DNA from: Bacteroidota bacterium
Lineage (GTDB): Bacteria; Bacteroidota; Bacteroidia; Chitinophagales; Chitinophagaceae
DNA length: 8,231 nucleotides
Direction: 5' to 3'
Assembly: GCA_018267795.1 (NCBI GenBank)
Contig: JAFDXS010000077.1
Coordinates: 1 to 8,231, forward strand
The stretch's first letter is position 1, and the number at the start of each line of letters is the position of its first letter. Both the position numbers and the translations under genes were made by a program. Below, piece after piece: positions 6,179 through 8,231 of the stretch. The notes under the pieces were generated by a model. It made no database searches, was not told where the DNA came from, and saw only the letters and a program-made list of their open reading frames with translations.

Positions 6179-6875
6179 GATTGGCATTGTAGAAGATGAA
6201 CTTATTATTGCCGATAGTATACGATCGGTACTGCTGCACATGAGCTACCGTGTACCTGAGCCTTGCAGCGATTACAACGAAGCAATTATGATGCTCCATT
6301 CCGAGCAGCCGGATCTTGTATTGCTCGACATAAACCTTGCCAACCGGCAACCGGATGGCATAGCTGTTGCCAGGTATATACGCGAGCACCTGGATATGCC
6401 TTTTATATTTCTTACCGCCAACAGCGATGCTGCAACGTTAGAAAGAGCTAAAACTGTAAACCCAAATGCCTTTTTGGTTAAGCCTTTTCAGCGCGACGAT
6501 CTGTATGCCGCTATAGAGATCGCAATGCACAATTTTTACAGTTCAGGCAAGGCCACGCAAGGTGCACAAGCCAGGCAATATTTATTTATTAAAGAAGGCG
6601 CGCTTTTTCACAAAGTAAACTTCGATGAAATATTGTACATCGAAAGCGACCACGTATATGTGAGCATCTATACCGTACAAAGAAGGTACCTGGTAAGAAC
6701 TTCTTTGCAACAGTACCATGAGGAACTGGACAAAACTGTATTTGTACGTATTCACAGAAGCTACATTGTGAATAAGCACAAAATAGACAGTGTGGCTCCT
6801 GCACACCTTATAATGGGCAATAAAATATTACCCATATCCAGGAAATACCGCGATGCATTATTAGAGCTCCTGTAA
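6165..6875 (+). CDS. LytTR-family response regulator
   Basis: The 236-residue protein has an N-terminal receiver domain with the acidic pair E10/D11, phospho-acceptor D55 in LVLLDINLA, T84 in FLTAN and K106 in LVKPF, so it should be phosphorylatable. A linker (~125-137) leads to a C-terminal LytTR DNA-binding domain (~138-236) with EILYIESDHVYVSIYT, then FVRIHRSYIVNKHKIDSV, then LPISRKYRDALLELL. LytTR regulators bind pairs of short direct repeats about two helical turns apart. The start overlaps the kinase gene by 14 bases in another frame, which implies co-transcription and coupled translation. The likely target is the direct repeat at 6912-6946, just downstream. Confidence 0.95.
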   Translation: MQQAKIGIVEDELIIADSIRSVLLHMSYRVPEPCSDYNEAIMMLHSEQPDLVLLDINLANRQPDGIAVARYIREHLDMPFIFLTANSDAATLERAKTVNPNAFLVKPFQRDDLYAAIEIAMHNFYSSGKATQGAQARQYLFIKEGALFHKVNFDEILYIESDHVYVSIYTVQRRYLVRTSLQQYHEELDKTVFVRIHRSYIVNKHKIDSVAPAHLIMGNKILPISRKYRDALLELL

Positions 6876-6911
6876 TCGGCTGTCAATGTTGCACTAATAA
6901 CGAAGATCATC

Positions 6912-6946
6912 CATTCAGAACATTGTTCGCGTCATTCAGAACATTG
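6912..6946 (+). promoter_or_regulatory. Two exact 14-bp direct repeats, predicted LytTR operator
   Basis: CATTCAGAACATTG occurs at 6912-6925 and 6933-6946, separated by 7 bases, a period of exactly 21 bp. LytTR regulators such as AgrA and AlgR recognise 9-bp direct repeats with 12-13 bp between them, that is 21-22 bp apart. The reverse complement contains AATGTTCTG, a partial match to the published LytTR core. The repeats end 25 bases before the -7 box of the lipoprotein gene, a typical activator position. A shorter inverted piece, CAATGTT, lies at 6884-6890. Confidence 0.7.
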
Positions 6947-6971
6947 GCGGAAAAGTTTATTATTTAGACGC

Positions 6972-6979
6972 TACGTTTG
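6972..6979 (+). promoter_or_regulatory. -7 box of the lipoprotein gene
   Basis: TACGTTTG matches TAnnTTTG exactly, 21 bases before the ATG at 7001. There is no TTG at the -33 position, which suits a promoter that needs an activator bound at the upstream repeats. The sequence just before the ATG is A/T-rich, with no Shine-Dalgarno motif. Confidence 0.6.
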
Positions 6980-7000
6980 CTTCAATAAAAAAATATATTT

Positions 7001-7585
7001 ATGAAAAAACGTATACTTATTGCAATTGGAACCTTAATGATAGGTGCGCTTGTTACCTTACAATCCTGCAGCAAAATTGCAGACAAACTGGCTGAAGGTA
7101 AATCTGGCAATATCTCATGGGATGGTAATGATATTATTATCAATGTTCCGCCAATAACAGACAATGTAGTACACCTCGCTACAGGCACATTCGAAATGGA
7201 CATCGATAGCTTTATAAATGCCAACAACACCACTGGCCTTACAATCGATTTAAGCAAGATTGATAGCTTCAAAGTAACCTCTTGCCAGCTAACAATACAA
7301 AACCCAACCAGCGCAGACAATTTCCAGGATTTCGAATTATCAGCGCTCTATTTCAATACAAACGTTAACGCGACTACTGCGACGATCGGTGAAATAGACA
7401 ATAATCCTGACACTTACGCCAGCACACTTTCATTACCTACGGATCCAACGCTTAACCTGAAATCATACGTGAACGATAGCAAAGTTTATTTTAATTATGT
7501 ATTAGGCGTTAAAGCAAGGAGAAATACCTCAACTACGCTTCAGGTAAAAATCCACGTTACTTACACTTATCATTGGAAGTTCTAA
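7001..7585 (+). CDS. Lipoprotein of unknown function, likely output of the two-component system
   Basis: The 194-residue precursor has a lipoprotein signal peptide: KKR, a hydrophobic core and the lipobox LQSC with Cys23 as the lipidated residue. The mature protein of about 171 residues is rich in Asn, Thr, Asp and alternating hydrophobic residues (DIIINVPPI, TFEMDIDSF, LQVKIHVTYTYHWKF). This suggests a beta-sandwich, with the last strand at the very C-terminus. I do not recognise the family, and no catalytic motif is visible. After lipidation it should sit in the periplasm or on the cell surface. Its gene is 125 bases after the LytTR regulator, has its own -7 box preceded by the predicted LytTR operator, and is closed by a strong terminator. 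It is therefore probably controlled by that regulator, and could be either the effector or a part that feeds back on the TPR sensor. Confidence 0.85.
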   Translation: MKKRILIAIGTLMIGALVTLQSCSKIADKLAEGKSGNISWDGNDIIINVPPITDNVVHLATGTFEMDIDSFINANNTTGLTIDLSKIDSFKVTSCQLTIQNPTSADNFQDFELSALYFNTNVNATTATIGEIDNNPDTYASTLSLPTDPTLNLKSYVNDSKVYFNYVLGVKARRNTSTTLQVKIHVTYTYHWKF

Positions 7586-7631
7586 TGCTCCAAACAATAA
7601 ATTAAAGGTATCACAGTCTCACTTTCTGTCA

Positions 7632-7643
7632 TGGCTATAGCCA
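7632..7643. repeat. Perfect 12-bp palindrome TGGCTATAGCCA
   Basis: It lies between the lipoprotein stop codon and the terminator. It is too short a hairpin to terminate transcription alone. It could be a protein-binding site or could help to stabilise the 3' end of the transcript. Confidence 0.3.
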
Positions 7644-7679
7644 GGCACATCTCTGATCTGTATTCTCAACAGAGCCACC

Positions 7680-7714
7680 AATATTAAAAGCCGCTTAATG
7701 CGGCTTTTAATATT
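7680..7714. terminator. Strong terminator after the lipoprotein gene
   Basis: AATATTAAAAGCCGC (7680-7694) and GCGGCTTTTAATATT (7700-7714) form a perfect 15-bp stem with the loop TTAAT. The GC core is flanked by A and T runs on both sides, so it can act in both directions. It lies 95 bases after the stop codon and is the longest perfect stem I found in the window. Confidence 0.88.
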
Positions 7715-7736
7715 ATAGCGCGCTTGTACGGCAAAA

Positions 7737-7784
7737 ATGTGGATATGTTTTTTTGGAACCTGCTTGTTAATAATGGTATCTTGC
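7737..7784 (+). repeat. 48-bp dispersed repeat, copy 2
   Basis: This is the partner of 1604-1651, in the same orientation, with 37 of 48 bases identical without gaps. It starts 22 bases after the lipoprotein terminator. The TGTGGATAT near its left end resembles, but does not match, a DnaA box (TGTGGATAA). Confidence 0.5.
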
Positions 7785-7792
7785 TCAATCAG

Positions 7793-7815
7793 GTTCAGCC
7801 CCATCGGGGCTGAAC
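7793..7815. repeat. 10-bp hairpin GTTCAGCCCC / GGGGCTGAAC
   Basis: Perfect GC-rich arms at 7793-7802 and 7806-7815 enclose the 3-base loop ATC. No T-run follows on either strand, so termination is unlikely. It directly follows the 48-bp repeat and may belong to the same intergenic element. Confidence 0.5.
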
Positions 7816-7970
7816 TCCCCAAGCTCTTTGACATACTATAACCCTTAAATATCACGAGATATTTGGCACCGCATTGCCGCATTCGTCACATCATCGCCTT
7901 CGCTTAGGTATAAAGCAAGCATTTTATACCCAATTATACCCTCACCAAATCCCACCAAACCCTTACTCCA

Positions 7971-7998
7971 AAAAGCTTTTAGCTAAAAATCAGCTTTT
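7971..7998. repeat. Overlapping palindromes that could form alternative hairpins
   Basis: AAAAGCTTTT (7971-7980) and TTTTAGCTAAAA (7977-7988) are each perfect palindromes and share bases. AAAAGCT (7971-7977) can also pair with AGCTTTT (7992-7998). These pairings exclude each other. All are AT-rich and so weak. Confidence 0.3.
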
Positions 7999-8117
7999 GA
8001 GGTATTTTTCTCTGTAATTATACCTTGCTCGGCAAGTATAACAAATCGATAAAGAGAAGAAATCAACAAGTAGATTAACTTTATTAATAACAATCACTAA
8101 CCATAAAACATATCCAC

Positions 8118-8231
8118 ATGAGCAAAAATCCTGTTGTACATTTTGAAATGGGCTATTTCGACGGAGCCCGCATGAAAGAGTTCTATGAAAAAGCGTTTGG
8201 CTGGCAAATGCAGCAAATGGGTGCCGATATG
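8118..8231 (+). CDS. VOC (glyoxalase-fold) family protein, start only
   Basis: Only the first 38 codons lie in the window, from the ATG at 8118 to the right edge, with no stop. The sequence VVHFEMGYFDGARMKEFYEKAFGWQMQQMG is the usual opening of a VOC module: a first beta strand with an acidic or His ligand, then a helix with the F(Y)xxAFGW signature seen in bleomycin-resistance/dioxygenase-like proteins. Such proteins are usually cytoplasmic and about 115-140 residues long. Many bind a metal, and most of this subgroup have no proven substrate. There is no signal peptide. The long upstream region with hairpins suggests a separate transcript. Confidence 0.85.
   Translation, partial: MSKNPVVHFEMGYFDGARMKEFYEKAFGWQMQQMGADM

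Larger units (their letters stand above)
7715..8117. other. Intergenic stretch with several hairpins, no gene seen
   Basis: About 400 bases lie between the terminator and the VOC gene. The single long minus-strand frame here (7619-7882) runs through the terminator and has no recognisable domain. The stretch contains the second copy of the 48-bp repeat (7737-7784), a 10-bp hairpin (7793-7815), an 8-bp inverted repeat GGTATAAA/TTTATACC (7907-7930), overlapping palindromes (7971-7998) and a bulged hairpin near 8021-8040. Some of these may be part of a long leader of the VOC gene. I found no exact TAnnTTTG box near 8118; TAACTTTA at 8076-8083 is one base off. Confidence 0.6.

Noticed and set aside
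7737..7745. DnaA box or replication origin
   Set aside because: TGTGGATAT has one mismatch to the consensus, no cluster of boxes is present, and no replication genes are near.
7619..7882. Minus-strand 87-codon ORF
   Set aside because: It passes through the 15-bp terminator and the 48-bp repeat and has no recognisable feature.
1..8231. CRISPR array, tRNA, rRNA, insertion sequence or integrase
   Set aside because: No regularly spaced repeats with unique spacers, no tRNA-like cloverleaf that I could see, and no transposase or recombinase motifs in any frame examined.

Overview
The window looks like chromosomal DNA from a member of the Bacteroidota, most likely the Chitinophagaceae or a relative. 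Three things point that way: several starts are preceded by the Bacteroidota -7 box TAnnTTTG rather than a Shine-Dalgarno sequence, many products are exported proteins or lipoproteins with short Lys/Arg-led signal peptides, and a TPR-containing HisKA_2 kinase is paired with a LytTR response regulator. The genus is not determined.

Layout. At 1-557 (minus) lies an AT-rich gene for a MazG-like nucleotide pyrophosphohydrolase, cut by the left edge. At 621-827 (minus) is a doubtful short ORF. At 837-1274 (minus) is a small secreted protein of unknown function with a good promoter. About 650 bases without a convincing gene follow (1299-1952), rich in inverted repeats and short direct repeats. On the plus strand come an exported patatin-like phospholipase (1953-2981) and a RibD/DHFR-like reductase (3012-3560). 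The latter converges on an AHSA1/SRPBCC protein (3643-4068, minus), with a terminator that works in both directions between them. The SRPBCC gene has the best promoter in the window and a perfect palindrome at its predicted start point.

The centre of interest is 4200-7715. It holds a sensor kinase with a periplasmic TPR region (4310-6178), a REC-LytTR response regulator overlapping it by 14 bases (6165-6875), and a small lipoprotein (7001-7585) ended by a 15-bp perfect-stem terminator. Between regulator and lipoprotein are two exact copies of CATTCAGAACATTG, 21 bp apart. That is the geometry expected of a LytTR operator, placed just upstream of a promoter with a perfect -7 box and no -33 box. 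A ten-base part of the same motif recurs upstream of the kinase. The simplest reading is a self-contained circuit in which a periplasmic signal acts through kinase and regulator to switch on a surface or periplasmic lipoprotein, with possible feedback on the kinase. This is inference, but the operator repeats are directly visible.

The right end (7715-8117) is another region without a gene, holding several hairpins and a diverged copy of a 48-bp element also seen at 1604-1651. The start of a VOC (glyoxalase-fold) protein at 8118 runs off the window. No tRNA, rRNA, CRISPR array, transposase or integrase was seen.
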